From Flavisphingomonas formosensis (GTDB lineage Bacteria; Pseudomonadota; Alphaproteobacteria; Sphingomonadales; Sphingomonadaceae), in the NCBI RefSeq assembly GCF_009755815.1, contig NZ_WRPK01000001.1, forward strand, positions 434,001 to 498,000: a stretch of DNA of 64,000 nucleotides, in the 5' to 3' direction. Below the pieces are notes generated by a model. That model was not told where the DNA came from. It saw only the letters and a program-made list of their open reading frames with translations, and searched no databases. Shown here piece by piece: positions 1-8,440 of this stretch; position 1 is the first letter of the stretch, and every line of letters begins with the position of its first letter. The position numbers were made by a program, and so were the translations under genes.

Positions 1-1006
1 GCATCCCATGGGTCGTGACGCTCTGGCCCATTCGTCTCAGAAGCATCGCCATGGCCATGTTGGAGCGGGCAGCACCACCGACCGCGAAGATGAGGTCCGT
101 TGCCGCTGGCGCTTCCGGCTTCAGTTCCAGTAAGAGCGCGATGGCCGCACCGGACAGCGGAACCACATGCTCCGCGCCGGCCTTCATGCGTTTGGCCGGG
201 ATCGTCCAAAGCTTTTGATCGAAGTCGATCTCGCCCCACGTTGCACCAAGCGTCTCGCCCGACCGTGCAGCGGTCAGGATCGTGAATTCAAGCGCTCTCG
301 CCGCCAAGGCGGTGCGCTTGCGCAACTGCGCCATGAAGGTGGGCGCATCGCGCCAGGGGAGCGCCTCGTGATGACCTCGGGTGAGCTTCGGACGGCGCGG
401 GAGAAGGACATCCAGATGGCCCTTCCATTGAGCCGGATTTGGGGCGTCGAGAGGGCGCAATCCGCGGGCCTTGGCAGCAGCGAGGATCCTTTCGATTCGG
501 CCCCGCACCCGGCTGGCGGTTTCGGATTTGGAGAGCCAGATGGGTTGCAGCACCGCAAGGACATCCTCCGTGCAGATATCCTTGATCGGCTTGTCCTTGA
601 GGCTTCCGGCATGGTCGCGGAGTGAATTACGCCATTGCTGGCGATGGATATCGTTGCGCCACCCCTCTTCCACGCTCGCGATATAGGTCTCGGCGAAGGC
701 TCCGAAGGTGATGACCTCCGGCGCCGGTGTCAGAGGCTTGGGCGCGATGACCTCGCGCGGATCGATGCCGGTGGCGACAGCTTCGCGCATGTCCGCTGCC
801 AGCTTGCGGGCGGTGACAAGCGGGATGGCAGCTTCTGCGCCAAGGCCGATCTCGGTGCGCTTGCCATGACTCGCGGTCATGAACACCCAGGAACGTGCGC
901 CACCCGGCGTGATCCGCAGATACAAGCCTCCACCGTCAGCATGGCGTCCCGGCTCCTTCAGGGAGGCGACCTTGCGCGCGGTCATTCGGTTGAGGGCTCT
1001 CGACAT
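1..1006 (-). CDS. Tyrosine-type site-specific integrase, C-terminus outside the window
   Basis: Phage or island integrase of the DUF4102-arm type. The frame is open for 335 codons from an ATG at 1006 and runs off the left edge. An arm-type DNA-binding domain lies at about residues 20-85 (GGGLYLRITPGG), a SAM-like core-binding domain at about 100-180, and the start of the catalytic domain after 215. The first catalytic arginine is R248 in TAARSGE, a lysine pair is near 273-276, and THG near 333 begins the HxxR box. The second Arg, His/Trp and Tyr lie beyond the edge, so activity cannot be judged. The start at 1006 has AAGGA about 8 bases upstream; an in-frame ATG at 1060 is the alternative. 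It suggests that a genomic island end lies here. Confidence 0.9.
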   Translation of the reverse strand, partial: MSRALNRMTARKVASLKEPGRHADGGGLYLRITPGGARSWVFMTASHGKRTEIGLGAEAAIPLVTARKLAADMREAVATGIDPREVIAPKPLTPAPEVITFGAFAETYIASVEEGWRNDIHRQQWRNSLRDHAGSLKDKPIKDICTEDVLAVLQPIWLSKSETASRVRGRIERILAAAKARGLRPLDAPNPAQWKGHLDVLLPRRPKLTRGHHEALPWRDAPTFMAQLRKRTALAARALEFTILTAARSGETLGATWGEIDFDQKLWTIPAKRMKAGAEHVVPLSGAAIALLLELKPEAPAATDLIFAVGGAARSNMAMAMLLRRMGQSVTTHGM

Positions 1007-1408
1007 GAATGCGTCCTTGTCCGTCGAACCATCGTAACCGAAATCCGTGCCCACTTCCATGCCCACTTTGAGATGCGCTTCGGTGGGATATCGTGGTATA
1101 AGGTGAGCAATCGCAGCGGCAGTACGCTATGAATAAAATGTATGTAAATCAGCTAATTGCTTAGAAACAGACGGTGTCATGGGAGAGGATGAGTTCTCTC
1201 TAATTCTAAGGACTCCGTCTCCGCCAACCGCCTTCCGCAATATCCTGATTATAGACGAAATTCGGACAAAGCCGGATCTCACCCAATCCTCTTCGAACTC
1301 GTCGGCTCACGCTGGATGATCGCTGTGCGTTATGGAGCTGTCAGCGTCCGGTCATGAGCGTCGGTGAAGCAGGCTATTCACCGGAGGGCGCAGTTCGTAG
1401 CATAGGGC
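1007..1408. other. Intergenic stretch upstream of the integrase
   Basis: No convincing coding sequence. The stretch is AT-richer than the genome average around 1130-1260. It includes CTCCGTCTCCGCCA at 1213-1226, which resembles the 3' end of a serine tRNA but has no tRNA body beside it, so it could be a relic attachment site. No promoter could be assigned with confidence. Confidence 0.4.
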
Positions 1409-1750
1409 ATGACATCGCCGACCGCCCCTGGTTACGAGCTACTTGATCCGCGCATCAACGCAGCGGAGGCGCCGTACACTTTCTTCCTCCCTCGGGAAGC
1501 GGAGTTGGCCGCCATCTCGGTGGGGGATCATGTACAATTGATGTTCGAGCACATGCCTCCTGACCAGAAGTGGGGCGTTGAGCGGATGTGGGTGAGCGTA
1601 GAGGAAGTGAATAATGATCAGTTGGGCGGTGCGCTTGCGAGTAAGCCGTTTGAGCCGACTGCTACGGTCAAACTCGGCGATAATGTCCAGTTCGCGCGAT
1701 TTCAGATAATCGGGATAGATTGGCGGGACCCGGACGAGCGCCTCTATTGA
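1409..1750 (+). CDS. DUF2314-like small protein
   Basis: A 113-residue cytoplasmic protein with no signal peptide or membrane segment. The middle and C-terminal part (GDHVQLMFEH, ERMWVSVEEV, then KLGDNVQFARFQIIGI) has the layout of DUF2314 proteins: a stretch introducing a Trp-Val-x-Val-x-Glu strand, a short turn, then a GD-x-V strand. Function of the family is unknown; some members are immunity-like or stress-associated. The stop codon at 1748-1750 directly abuts the left end of an insertion-sequence remnant, so the last few residues might not be native. The family call is from pattern recognition only. Confidence 0.6.
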   Translation: MTSPTAPGYELLDPRINAAEAPYTFFLPREAELAAISVGDHVQLMFEHMPPDQKWGVERMWVSVEEVNNDQLGGALASKPFEPTATVKLGDNVQFARFQIIGIDWRDPDERLY

Positions 1751-1947
1751 GCGGGGTGTCAGATATCCTGTAAGGATTGGAGAGGGTCTCATTCTTGAGA
1801 AGAAGGGACTCGACGATGCCAGGAGAGAGCAAGCTGGAGCTGTTGGACGGGCTGCTATCCCGGCTGAGCAAGCCCGAGGATTTGCTGGTGCGGGAGGATT
1901 GTTCCGGGATCTGGAGAAGGCTCTGAGGGAACGGGCGCTTGGTCGAT
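1751..1947 (+). mobile_element. Left-end remnant of an IS256-family insertion sequence
   Basis: The segment carries the first codons of an IS256-type transposase from 1816, preceded by about 65 bases that are probably the left terminal sequence (GGGGTGTCAGATATCC near 1753). The element is cut at about 1947, where the host SDR sequence resumes. No right end is present in the window, so this is a dead fragment. It sits exactly between the stop codon of the DUF2314-like gene and the 3' end of the SDR gene. Confidence 0.7.
1816..1947 (+). pseudogene. IS256-family transposase, N-terminal fragment with a frameshift
   Basis: The ATG at 1816 opens a frame reading MPGESKLELLDGLLSRLSKP, typical of the N-terminus of IS256-family transposases. 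About 25 codons in, the match moves to another frame, reading GGLFRDLEKALRERALG from near 1890. One missing G in the expected Leu-Leu-Gly-Ala-Gly-Gly codons explains the shift. The catalytic DDE domain is missing altogether. In the original frame the reading stops at 1926. The fragment cannot make an active transposase. Confidence 0.75.
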
Positions 1948-2856
1948 GAAGCGCACGCCCGTCAGTTTCTCCGAGATCTCCCAGAGGCGCGCAGCGACGC
2001 TTTCATCGAGTGCGCGGGATGGGATTTTGGCAGCGCCCGGATAACCGCGGATGCCACCCAATCCGTTCGGACCGCAATAACCCCCTGGCTTTGCTTCGGG
2101 CGCCGTCGCGGCGAACAGCGTCGGGAGTGCCCCTCGCGAAGCTGATTGAAAGAGAAAGGGCAGGTAGGTTCGGATGCGACCCTGTATGCTGTCCGGACCT
2201 GCCCCGTTATGGATCAGGTCGGTGCGGGAGAGTCCCGGATGGGCCGCAATGCTCGCTATCCTCCACCCGGCGGCAATGCTGCGGCGCTGCAGCTCGAATG
2301 CAAACAGAAGGCACGCGAGCTTGGATTGCGCGTAACTTACCATGGGGCGATAAGCGCGTTCGGCGTTAAGGTCGTCGAAGGCGATCACGCCCTGAAGGGC
2401 CGCCACGCTCGATACAGAAATGACGCGCGAAGCCGGGCTGCGGCGCAGCACGGGAAGCAAGTAAGCCGTTAACGCGAAATGGCCGAGATAATTGGTCCCG
2501 AGCTGCAGCTCAAAACCATCCGCGGTGACCTTGCGCGTCGGAGGCACCATCACGGCCGCGTTGTTGATGAGGATATCGAGCCGCTCGTGCTCACGCGTCA
2601 TCTTTTCGGCGAAGGCGGCGACGGACGCGATTTCCGCGAGGTCGAGCAGCTCGAACCGCGCCTTCGCATTTGGTACATGCGAGCGGATCTTTTCGAGCGC
2701 CTCGGCCCCTTTCCGCGGGTTGCGGCCCGCTATGATCGTGTCGCAACCCGCGCGGGCAAGCGCGAGGGCATCTTCGAATCCCAGGCCACCCGTGCCCGTC
2801 ACCACGGCCACGCGGCCATGTTGCGGAGGGATATCGGACTCGGTCCAACGTCTCAT
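1855..2856 (-). CDS. Short-chain dehydrogenase (retinol-dehydrogenase-like) with a foreign C-terminal tail
   Basis: NAD(P)-dependent SDR of the protochlorophyllide-reductase/retinol-dehydrogenase-like group. The cofactor motif TGTGGLG lies at residues 20-26, NNAA at 98-101 and the catalytic YAQSK at 175-179. The substrate is not predictable. Family members of this type run to roughly 300-310 residues, while this frame has 333. Residues from about 305 on are encoded antisense to the IS256 remnant and are rich in Pro, so the native stop was lost at the insertion. AAAGGCG precedes the ATG at 2856. It lies 138 bp downstream of the AraC gene on the same strand, which may control it. Confidence 0.8.
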   Translation of the reverse strand: MRRWTESDIPPQHGRVAVVTGTGGLGFEDALALARAGCDTIIAGRNPRKGAEALEKIRSHVPNAKARFELLDLAEIASVAAFAEKMTREHERLDILINNAAVMVPPTRKVTADGFELQLGTNYLGHFALTAYLLPVLRRSPASRVISVSSVAALQGVIAFDDLNAERAYRPMVSYAQSKLACLLFAFELQRRSIAAGWRIASIAAHPGLSRTDLIHNGAGPDSIQGRIRTYLPFLFQSASRGALPTLFAATAPEAKPGGYCGPNGLGGIRGYPGAAKIPSRALDESVAARLWEISEKLTGVRFIDQAPVPSEPSPDPGTILPHQQILGLAQPG

Positions 2857-2994
2857 GATGTTCGCCTTTGCTGAGGAAGTTGCGCGGCATTTTCCTCACA
2901 AAGCTAAGCCCCGGCCGCCAAAGCTCCATGCCTGAACCCGGAACTTACTTGCCCAATCCTCCATCCGCTGCCGCTCTGGCGGCCGTCGTTAGGA

Positions 2995-3975
2995 TCAGCG
3001 AGGTGTGGCCTGCGCCAACAATGCCTTGAAGTTCATCACGTCGCGCTTGGGCGCCGTGCCGAACGAACGCGTATATTCCCGGCTGAACTGGGACGCGCTT
3101 TCATACCCGACCTGATATGCGGCCTCGGAGACATTTGCAGCATCGGACAGCATCAGGCGGCGGGCTTCAAGAAGGCGCAGCTGCTTCTGGTACTGCACCG
3201 GCGTCATCGACGTCATGGTCTTGAAGTGGTGGTGGAAAGACGACGGGCTCATCCGAGCTACCTCGGCCAGATCCTCGACGCGCAGCGGTTCGTTGAAATG
3301 ATCTCGCACATGGTTGATCGCCTTGGCGACGCGCTCCGCATGCGTGTCGGGCAGCGCCAGCTTTGCGATCTCGCTTCCGTAGGGCCCGACCAGCAGCCAA
3401 TAGTGGATCTCGCGCATGATGGAGGGGAAAATAACGGGGATCGCCGGGGCGTTCTGCATCAGCCGAACAAGCCGCGTCAGACAATCCGCAAGGGCTTCAT
3501 CGACCTTCCCGACGAACACGCACGGGGAAGATCGGCTGTTCGGCACCGGGGGCGTCGCGATCTGCTGCAGCACGTCCCGCAGGATGGCGGTGTCGAACTC
3601 GATCGTGATGCCGAGATAGGGATTGTCCGGCGTTGCGCCTACCATCCGCCCGATTGCCGGAATCTCGACGCTGACGACGAGACACTCCATTTCCGTATAG
3701 TATAGCGTGGTCTCGCCGAAGAGGATTTCCTTGGCGCCCTTGAAGACGACGCAGAGCGAGGGCCGATACATGTTCGCAATCGGCATAATGGTCTGGGAGG
3801 AGCGGACCAGATTGACCCCAGCCATACCGGTCTCGAACAGGCCCTGTCCTCCACCCCTTTGCTCGATCAGATCCAGGACGGCCGACATCAGGGCTGGCGG
3901 CGTGGGAGTCCGTGGGCCGTCGACCCCGCCTGGAGGAAAAGGCAAGATTTCTGCGGTATTCGGTATTCTGATCAT
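2995..3975 (-). CDS. AraC-family transcriptional regulator with AraC_N domain
   Basis: A 326-residue regulator. The N-terminal half (about residues 45-195) matches the AraC_N cupin-like effector domain, with PIANMYRPSLCVVFKGAKEI typical of this subgroup. The C-terminal part (about 220-315) holds the paired helix-turn-helix of AraC/XylS proteins, including EDLAEVARMSPSSFHHHFK and the second helix region YESASQFSREYTRSFG. AGAGGGATC lies upstream of the ATG at 3975. In this subgroup the regulator commonly sits beside an oxidoreductase gene, here the SDR that follows on the same strand. The inducer is unknown. Confidence 0.9.
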   Translation of the reverse strand: MIRIPNTAEILPFPPGGVDGPRTPTPPALMSAVLDLIEQRGGGQGLFETGMAGVNLVRSSQTIMPIANMYRPSLCVVFKGAKEILFGETTLYYTEMECLVVSVEIPAIGRMVGATPDNPYLGITIEFDTAILRDVLQQIATPPVPNSRSSPCVFVGKVDEALADCLTRLVRLMQNAPAIPVIFPSIMREIHYWLLVGPYGSEIAKLALPDTHAERVAKAINHVRDHFNEPLRVEDLAEVARMSPSSFHHHFKTMTSMTPVQYQKQLRLLEARRLMLSDAANVSEAAYQVGYESASQFSREYTRSFGTAPKRDVMNFKALLAQATPR

Positions 3976-4719
3976 CGACCGATCCCTCTAGCTTGAACGT
4001 GCCCGATCAAGCGAGAAAATCAAATTATGCCAAGTCAGCCGAAAGCGTCAAGGTCCTTCGGCGATAAAAATAGATAAATGCGTCGCCATAACGACGCAAA
4101 ATTCTATCTGTCATCCGGTTTATTGCACATATTCGTGACAAAACTGAGTATGATACTCGATATGATCTGCAATTTGTACTATAGTTACTTTATGTGCGCG
4201 TAAAATATGCTGCATATAATGTAAATTATTACATAGACATGCGCCGGAATTGACGCAAAGGACGCTTTTGCGAGCGCGGCGCAAAGCCGCTGCTCGATGG
4301 TTTGTGTCCATAAGGGCGAATTCCGGTACGAGGCCCATTCGGGCGTGCCTCGGCCCGTCCGTCGTGCGCTGCCTCAGGTCGGCGCTCGGTCGCCGTGGGC
4401 GGTCTTCGTCGCAACCGGGAGCGCCAGCTACGCCGCGCTTCGCTAAAGCCGGACCGCTTTCCCTCGGTGGGACATACAGGCGACTTGGGTCCATTCCGAT
4501 TACACCCGCACCTATTTTCGGCATTGTGCCCGCGGAGGTCGCACAAAGCGTTTCGCGGCTTATAAGGCCATGACTAGTTGGCCGCAGCATAGCTGCAGCC
4601 GCTACCCGCGCGGGTACAATGTTAATTAATGTACCCTATCGACGGATTGGTTGATGAGAATGGACTTCAATGATTAGAGTGCGCCTGCAAGGGCGTCGCA
4701 GCGGGATTCGTGAGAGGCA
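3976..4719. other. 744-bp non-coding accessory stretch
   Basis: Bases 4010-4250 are distinctly AT-rich and probably contain the promoter of the AraC gene. Bases 4250-4580 are GC-rich but show no open frame resembling a known family and no clear ribosome binding site, so this part may be a decayed gene. Bases 4603-4636 carry three TACCC/GGGTA half-sites, listed separately. Confidence 0.5.
4603..4636. promoter_or_regulatory. Cluster of TACCC/GGGTA half-sites, candidate operator
   Basis: A perfect 14-bp palindrome, TACCCGCGCGGGTA, occupies 4603-4616. Its right half also pairs with TGTACCC at 4630-4636 to form GGGTACA-N11-TGTACCC. Three evenly repeated half-sites in 34 bp look like a regulator binding site. 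The cluster lies about 85 bp upstream of the small membrane-protein gene. The regulator is unknown. Confidence 0.4.
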
Positions 4720-4800
4720 ATGGACGAGTTTTTCCTGCGGTGGGGTGGAATTATCATCGCCGTGTGCATGCTTTTGGCGGTCAGCATGATCGCCATGTGA
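4720..4800 (+). CDS. 26-residue single-span membrane peptide
   Basis: A tiny open frame that begins MDEFFLRWGG and continues as one hydrophobic segment (IIIAVCMLLAVSMIAM) to the stop. GAGAGG lies five bases before the ATG. The acidic N-terminus followed by a single membrane helix with no C-terminal tail fits small membrane peptides that tune larger membrane complexes. No partner is recognisable nearby. The start context and composition support it, but its length means it could be fortuitous. Confidence 0.5.
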   Translation: MDEFFLRWGGIIIAVCMLLAVSMIAM

Positions 4801-4831
4801 CGGAACGGAGGCTTCTCGTCCGATCAATTTT

Positions 4832-4852
4832 CCCCCGGCACCACTCCGGGGG
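4832..4852. terminator. Stem-loop, possible weak terminator
   Basis: A perfect 7-bp GC stem, CCCCCGG-CACCACT-CCGGGGG, begins 31 bases after the stop of the small membrane-peptide gene. No T-run follows on either strand, so intrinsic termination would be weak. Confidence 0.35.
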
Positions 4853-5019
4853 GCTCACTCGGCGCCTCATCATGCGATTGCCCTTCATCGATGTCGGCAA
4901 ATCGCGCGACGAGCGTGGGGCGACGCCATTATGATACGTGCTTCGGCCGGTCCGGCCACATCTTGGCTCGATCACCCTGTCGATTTGCCCAGGCAAGGGC
5001 CGGTATCATTGCCCGCACT

Positions 5020-5271
5020 TTATTCAGTCGGCCGTCCGCCAGCAGGAGATATGACGGCGCTGACGAAGATCGCAAATAGAATGAGACCGGCTTCGTTGCT
5101 CACTTCTATTCGCCAATCCTCGCCCTCCCAGAAGGAGTCGCCTTGCTCCCGAAGAAGATCGCCAGTGAGTTTCGGGAGGTAGTTTCTGGCCGCATTAGGG
5201 CCCTCAAGTTCGATACTGACATGATCCGAACTCGGCCTGCCGTCGAATATCCTGAAATGATAGCGCGGCAT
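5020..5271 (-). CDS. DUF6894 family protein
   Basis: An 83-residue cytoplasmic protein starting MPRYHFRIFDG at an ATG with AGGGG upstream. It ends with the features of the DUF6894 family: LTGDLLREQGDSFW, a WRIEVSNEAGL strand and a final hydrophobic strand. Such proteins are frequent in sphingomonads and rhizobia, often in several copies and beside stress or response-regulator genes. No biochemical role is established. A longer frame open to 5301 adds ten residues before the conserved start and is less likely. Confidence 0.8.
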   Translation of the reverse strand: MPRYHFRIFDGRPSSDHVSIELEGPNAARNYLPKLTGDLLREQGDSFWEGEDWRIEVSNEAGLILFAIFVSAVISPAGGRPTE

Positions 5272-5546
5272 CGACCACCCCTGGCACTGCAAGGCTCCCA
5301 AAAGTGAGTCACGGTATAAACCGAATAACCCATGTTAGTTCCCCAAAAACAAAGAGCTCTTGGTGCGCATGCCTGCCGGGACGGCGAGGCTCCGTGACAC
5401 GGTGCTGATCCACGCGGGGCATCTCAATCCGACACGCATCTGACGGTTGCCGGGCGGGCGTGACAGCGGCCTTTTGCCAGCATCGGACCCGCTGAACCTG
5501 CAGATCATGCGGTATTGCCACCGCTGCGAACAGATCGATATCAAGA

Positions 5547-5969
5547 ATGATGAGATTTACGAACACCGTGTTGCTGAAGCTGTTCGGCCGCCGCGCCGCC
5601 GTCATGAAGGGGCAGGTTCATACCGTAACGATCATTTTTGAATGCGAAGCATTGGCGGGAGGCAGCTTGCGGCGTTGCGACACGAGCGCGCTGGAGAAAG
5701 AAATTCAGGCGGTGATGGGCGATGCCGGCGAATGCGATTGGTTCGAGCAACGGCCTGCCGAATGCAGGCTGCATCTGCGTGGCCCCGACGCAAACTCGAT
5801 CTTCTCACGCATAGAAGGCGTGCTTCGGCAAAATCCACTGACGGCGCAGGCCACCGCAGTCCTACGGAAAGGGGGTGTCGGCGCACCAGAGCAAAGGATA
5901 AGCGTAGGAAAGTTGGCAAAATCTCGCGAGGCGGGACCGGTCCATTCCGACGGGATGCCCCAGACGTAA
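5547..5969 (+). CDS. Hypothetical protein of about 140 residues
   Basis: A cytoplasmic protein with no signal peptide. The core (about residues 20-115) reads like a conserved alphaproteobacterial family of unknown function: an aliphatic strand HTVTIIFECEAL, a GECDWFE turn, a hydrophobic strand, then GPDANSIFSRIEGVLRQNPL and a final TAVLRKGG strand. This alternation suggests a small alpha/beta domain. A second ATG at 5550 is equally good as a start. The last 25 residues are low in conserved character. It lies between a DUF6894 gene and a response regulator, which is a stress-gene setting. Confidence 0.55.
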   Translation: MMRFTNTVLLKLFGRRAAVMKGQVHTVTIIFECEALAGGSLRRCDTSALEKEIQAVMGDAGECDWFEQRPAECRLHLRGPDANSIFSRIEGVLRQNPLTAQATAVLRKGGVGAPEQRISVGKLAKSREAGPVHSDGMPQT

Positions 5970-6023
5970 ACATGGGTGCTTCGGCCCGGGGAAAGCTGGG
6001 ATGGCAGATCGTCCACCTTCCAC

Positions 6024-6410
6024 TCAGTGAAGGCGGGCCGCACCATTATCCAGCAACATATCGACGGTTCGAACAACCTGGGTCAGGCCGACAGGTTTTT
6101 CGAGAAGAGGAATATCCCTGAATTCCGGGGGAATTGCCCATTGATCATAGCCGGTGAGGAAGAAGAAGGGGATGCCCTCCTTCCGAAGCGCCCGCGCGGC
6201 GGCAAAAGTTTGCCCGGCGCCGAGGTTGAGATCCAAGATCGCCAGATCCGGCGGTGTGCGGTTAATCGCGGTTATGGCGCTGGCTTCGGAACCGAACGGA
6301 CCGATTATGTTGGCGCCGGAATTCTGCAATGCCTGGCTTACTTCGCTGGCAATGAAATAATCGTCTTCCAGAACGAGGACATATCTGCCGGTCAAACCAA
6401 ATTGATCCAT
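6024..6410 (-). CDS. Single-domain response regulator (CheY-like)
   Basis: A 128-residue receiver domain with no output domain. The acidic pocket is D16-D17 (LEDDYF), the phosphoacceptor is D60 (AILDLNL), the switch threonine is T86 and the conserved lysine is K105 (EKPV). Stand-alone receivers of this type in alphaproteobacteria usually accept phosphate from HWE or HisKA2 histidine kinases, and no kinase is encoded in this window. The start at 6410 has GAAGGG upstream; a longer frame to 6500 exists but the extra residues do not belong to the domain. Confidence 0.88.
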   Translation of the reverse strand: MDQFGLTGRYVLVLEDDYFIASEVSQALQNSGANIIGPFGSEASAITAINRTPPDLAILDLNLGAGQTFAAARALRKEGIPFFFLTGYDQWAIPPEFRDIPLLEKPVGLTQVVRTVDMLLDNGAARLH

Positions 6411-6794
6411 GATTTTACCCTTCGGGTCAAGTGACCAGAATTGGCTATAATATTTTGGAATTCTAGCCCCGCAGCTACCGAAATATCGGACTTCAAGCAA
6501 TTAATCCGCTATAATTCTGCAGTATATCTACGGGCGATGTCAGTTTATAACGACCATAAACAATCCTTTGCGAGATTATTATGGATCCGTAATGTATTAA
6601 AGGTCCAAACCGGATGTAGATTTGGTCGTGCCGTGTGGCTGCTCGTTCGAGATCGATTTTCGAGCTTCGCCGGAAGTCGTCCATCGTCATGAAGCAAAAT
6701 TCAGTTTCTGTAGGGATATAATGTCACATACGGCCGGCTAACATCATGGCAGGTCGCGTTGCGTGAAAAGATAAAAATCGGGTCGTGGGGATCT
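6411..6794. other. AT-rich intergenic stretch
   Basis: No coding sequence is supported. The first 100 bases probably hold the promoter of the response-regulator gene: a TATAAT element is visible on the plus strand at about 6448-6453. The remainder is AT-rich relative to the genome and looks like accessory DNA. Confidence 0.4.
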
Positions 6795-6998
6795 ATGTAT
6801 TTTGTCCGGAAATTATATCGCGCGGTGCGAGGCTGCGCACGGGTCGGGCATCTGCCCGACAGGAATAGAGTCAGGAAAAGAGCAGGCGACATCTACTCTC
6901 GCTGCGATGTTTGTGGCGTAGAGCTGATTCGCTTCGGGCCAGGCGACTGGCGCCCTTCCGCGATCGAAATCGACCGGCAACCTCGCCGGTCCGCTTAA
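6795..6998 (+). CDS. Small Cys-pair protein, hypothetical
   Basis: A 67-residue basic protein starting MYFVRKLYRAVRG with GTGGGG upstream. The middle segment GHLPDRNRVRKRAGDIYSRC continues into DVCGVELIRFGPGDW, giving a Cys-x-x-Cys pair and a preceding Cys-Ala-Arg-Val-Gly-His. This resembles a small zinc-ribbon-like protein, with one Cys/His pair on each side. No family name is claimed. A longer frame from 6759 is open but has no better start signal. Confidence 0.45.
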   Translation: MYFVRKLYRAVRGCARVGHLPDRNRVRKRAGDIYSRCDVCGVELIRFGPGDWRPSAIEIDRQPRRSA

Positions 6999-7138
6999 AT
7001 TCGCCGCGCAGTTGCCGGCAGCGGTATCAGCATGCTCGCATCCTGCGCACGGCCTTACCACGGAATCCGTGGCGGCAAGAAACTCAGGGAAATTTCAGCC
7101 TTAACCTGAGTTATGTCTCGGTCTGAACTGGAGGACCC

Positions 7139-8440
7139 GTGGTGACGAGCACCATCCCGGCGACGTCACCGGCCGCCGCCACGCGCGATGGCGACCTGAG
7201 ACGGTCCAGGCGGGCGCTTCAATCGCTCAATTTCTTCATGGCCGATATGCAGGCTGGCATCGGGCCCTTCCTTGGAGTCTTCCTACAGCAGCGAGGTTGG
7301 ACATCGGGGCCGATCGGCACCGTCATGACCGCTGGCGGCGTCGCAGGCATGTTGATGACAGCGCCGGCAGGTGCCTTCATCGATCACACGCACCGAAAAC
7401 GGTGGATCGTCGTCATCACCGGCATCTGCACGGTGCTGGCCTCCTTTCTCATCCTCTGGTCCCAATCGTGGCAGGTCGTCACTGTCAGCCAGATCGCCAC
7501 CGCGATCGCCGGCGCCGCTATTGGCCCGGCGGTCGCCGGCATGACACTTGGCATTTTCCGGCAGAAGGGTTTCAACGCGCAGAACGGTCGGAACCAAGCC
7601 TATAACCACGCCGGCAACATGGTGGGTGCGGGGCTCGCCGGCTGGCTGGGCATGAAACTCGGCATACCGGCGATCTTCTGGCTGGCGGCGGGCTTCGGTG
7701 TCATTGCCATCGCTTCGGTCCTCTCAATCCCCGAGCGTGCGATCGATCATCAGGCCGCCAGAGGACTGGAGCACGGCCGGGAGCACGACGGAACTGATGA
7801 AGCAGAAGGCTTCAAGGTTTTAGCGCGCAACAAACCCATGCTCATTCTGGCCGCGGCGCTCGCCTGCTTTCACCTTGGCAACGGAGCGATGCTGCCGCTC
7901 TATGGTCTTGCTGTCGTCGGCGCGGGCAAGGGCGATGCCGCGATGTTCACGGCAACGACGGTCGTGGTGGCGCAGGCTGTGATGATCCTCGCCAGCATCG
8001 CGGCGATGAAGGTTGCTGCCGGACGCGGCTATTGGCTGGTGCTGCTCGTGTCCTTCGCGGCGCTGCCGGTTCGCGGCGTAATTGCAGGTACCTTCATCGA
8101 ACATTGGGGCGTGTGGCCGGTACAGGCCCTCGACGGCATCGGGGCGGGGCTGCAGAGCGTTGCGGTGCCCGGGCTCGTCGCCTGTCTGTTGAACGGCACC
8201 GGTCGCGTCAATGTCGGCCAAGGCGCGGTCATGACGGTGCAGGGCGTGGGAGCCAGCCTGTCCCCCGCGATCGGGGGCTGGCTCGCGCAGGAACTGGGCT
8301 ATCCGGTCGCCTTCTACATCCTCGGCAGCTTCGCCGTCGCCAGCGTCGCGCTATGGGTAGGCTTCGCGAACACGCTGCGTCCCGCCTGCAGGGCAAGGGC
8401 CACCGACGCTTCTGCAACCAGGACGAGCGTGTCCGGATGA
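7139..8440 (+). CDS. Major facilitator superfamily transporter
   Basis: A 433-residue inner-membrane protein with about twelve hydrophobic segments and the MFS loop between helices 2 and 3 (PAGAFIDHTHRKR). GGAGG lies five bases before the GTG start, and a second GTG follows immediately. The stop overlaps the ATG of the arsB-like gene by four bases (ATGA), so the two are translated together. This points to a role in efflux, perhaps of an arsenic compound. It lacks the linked GAPDH gene expected for an arsJ system, so the substrate stays open. Confidence 0.85.
   Translation: MVTSTIPATSPAAATRDGDLRRSRRALQSLNFFMADMQAGIGPFLGVFLQQRGWTSGPIGTVMTAGGVAGMLMTAPAGAFIDHTHRKRWIVVITGICTVLASFLILWSQSWQVVTVSQIATAIAGAAIGPAVAGMTLGIFRQKGFNAQNGRNQAYNHAGNMVGAGLAGWLGMKLGIPAIFWLAAGFGVIAIASVLSIPERAIDHQAARGLEHGREHDGTDEAEGFKVLARNKPMLILAAALACFHLGNGAMLPLYGLAVVGAGKGDAAMFTATTVVVAQAVMILASIAAMKVAAGRGYWLVLLVSFAALPVRGVIAGTFIEHWGVWPVQALDGIGAGLQSVAVPGLVACLLNGTGRVNVGQGAVMTVQGVGASLSPAIGGWLAQELGYPVAFYILGSFAVASVALWVGFANTLRPACRARATDASATRTSVSG

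Noticed and set aside
1197-1232. Possible tRNA gene
   Set aside because: Only a sequence like the last bases of a serine tRNA is present; no cloverleaf can be formed.
4250-4573. 107-codon plus-strand frame and overlapping minus-strand frames in the 4.3 kb gap
   Set aside because: No ribosome site and no family pattern; the DNA may be a decayed gene but nothing supports a product.
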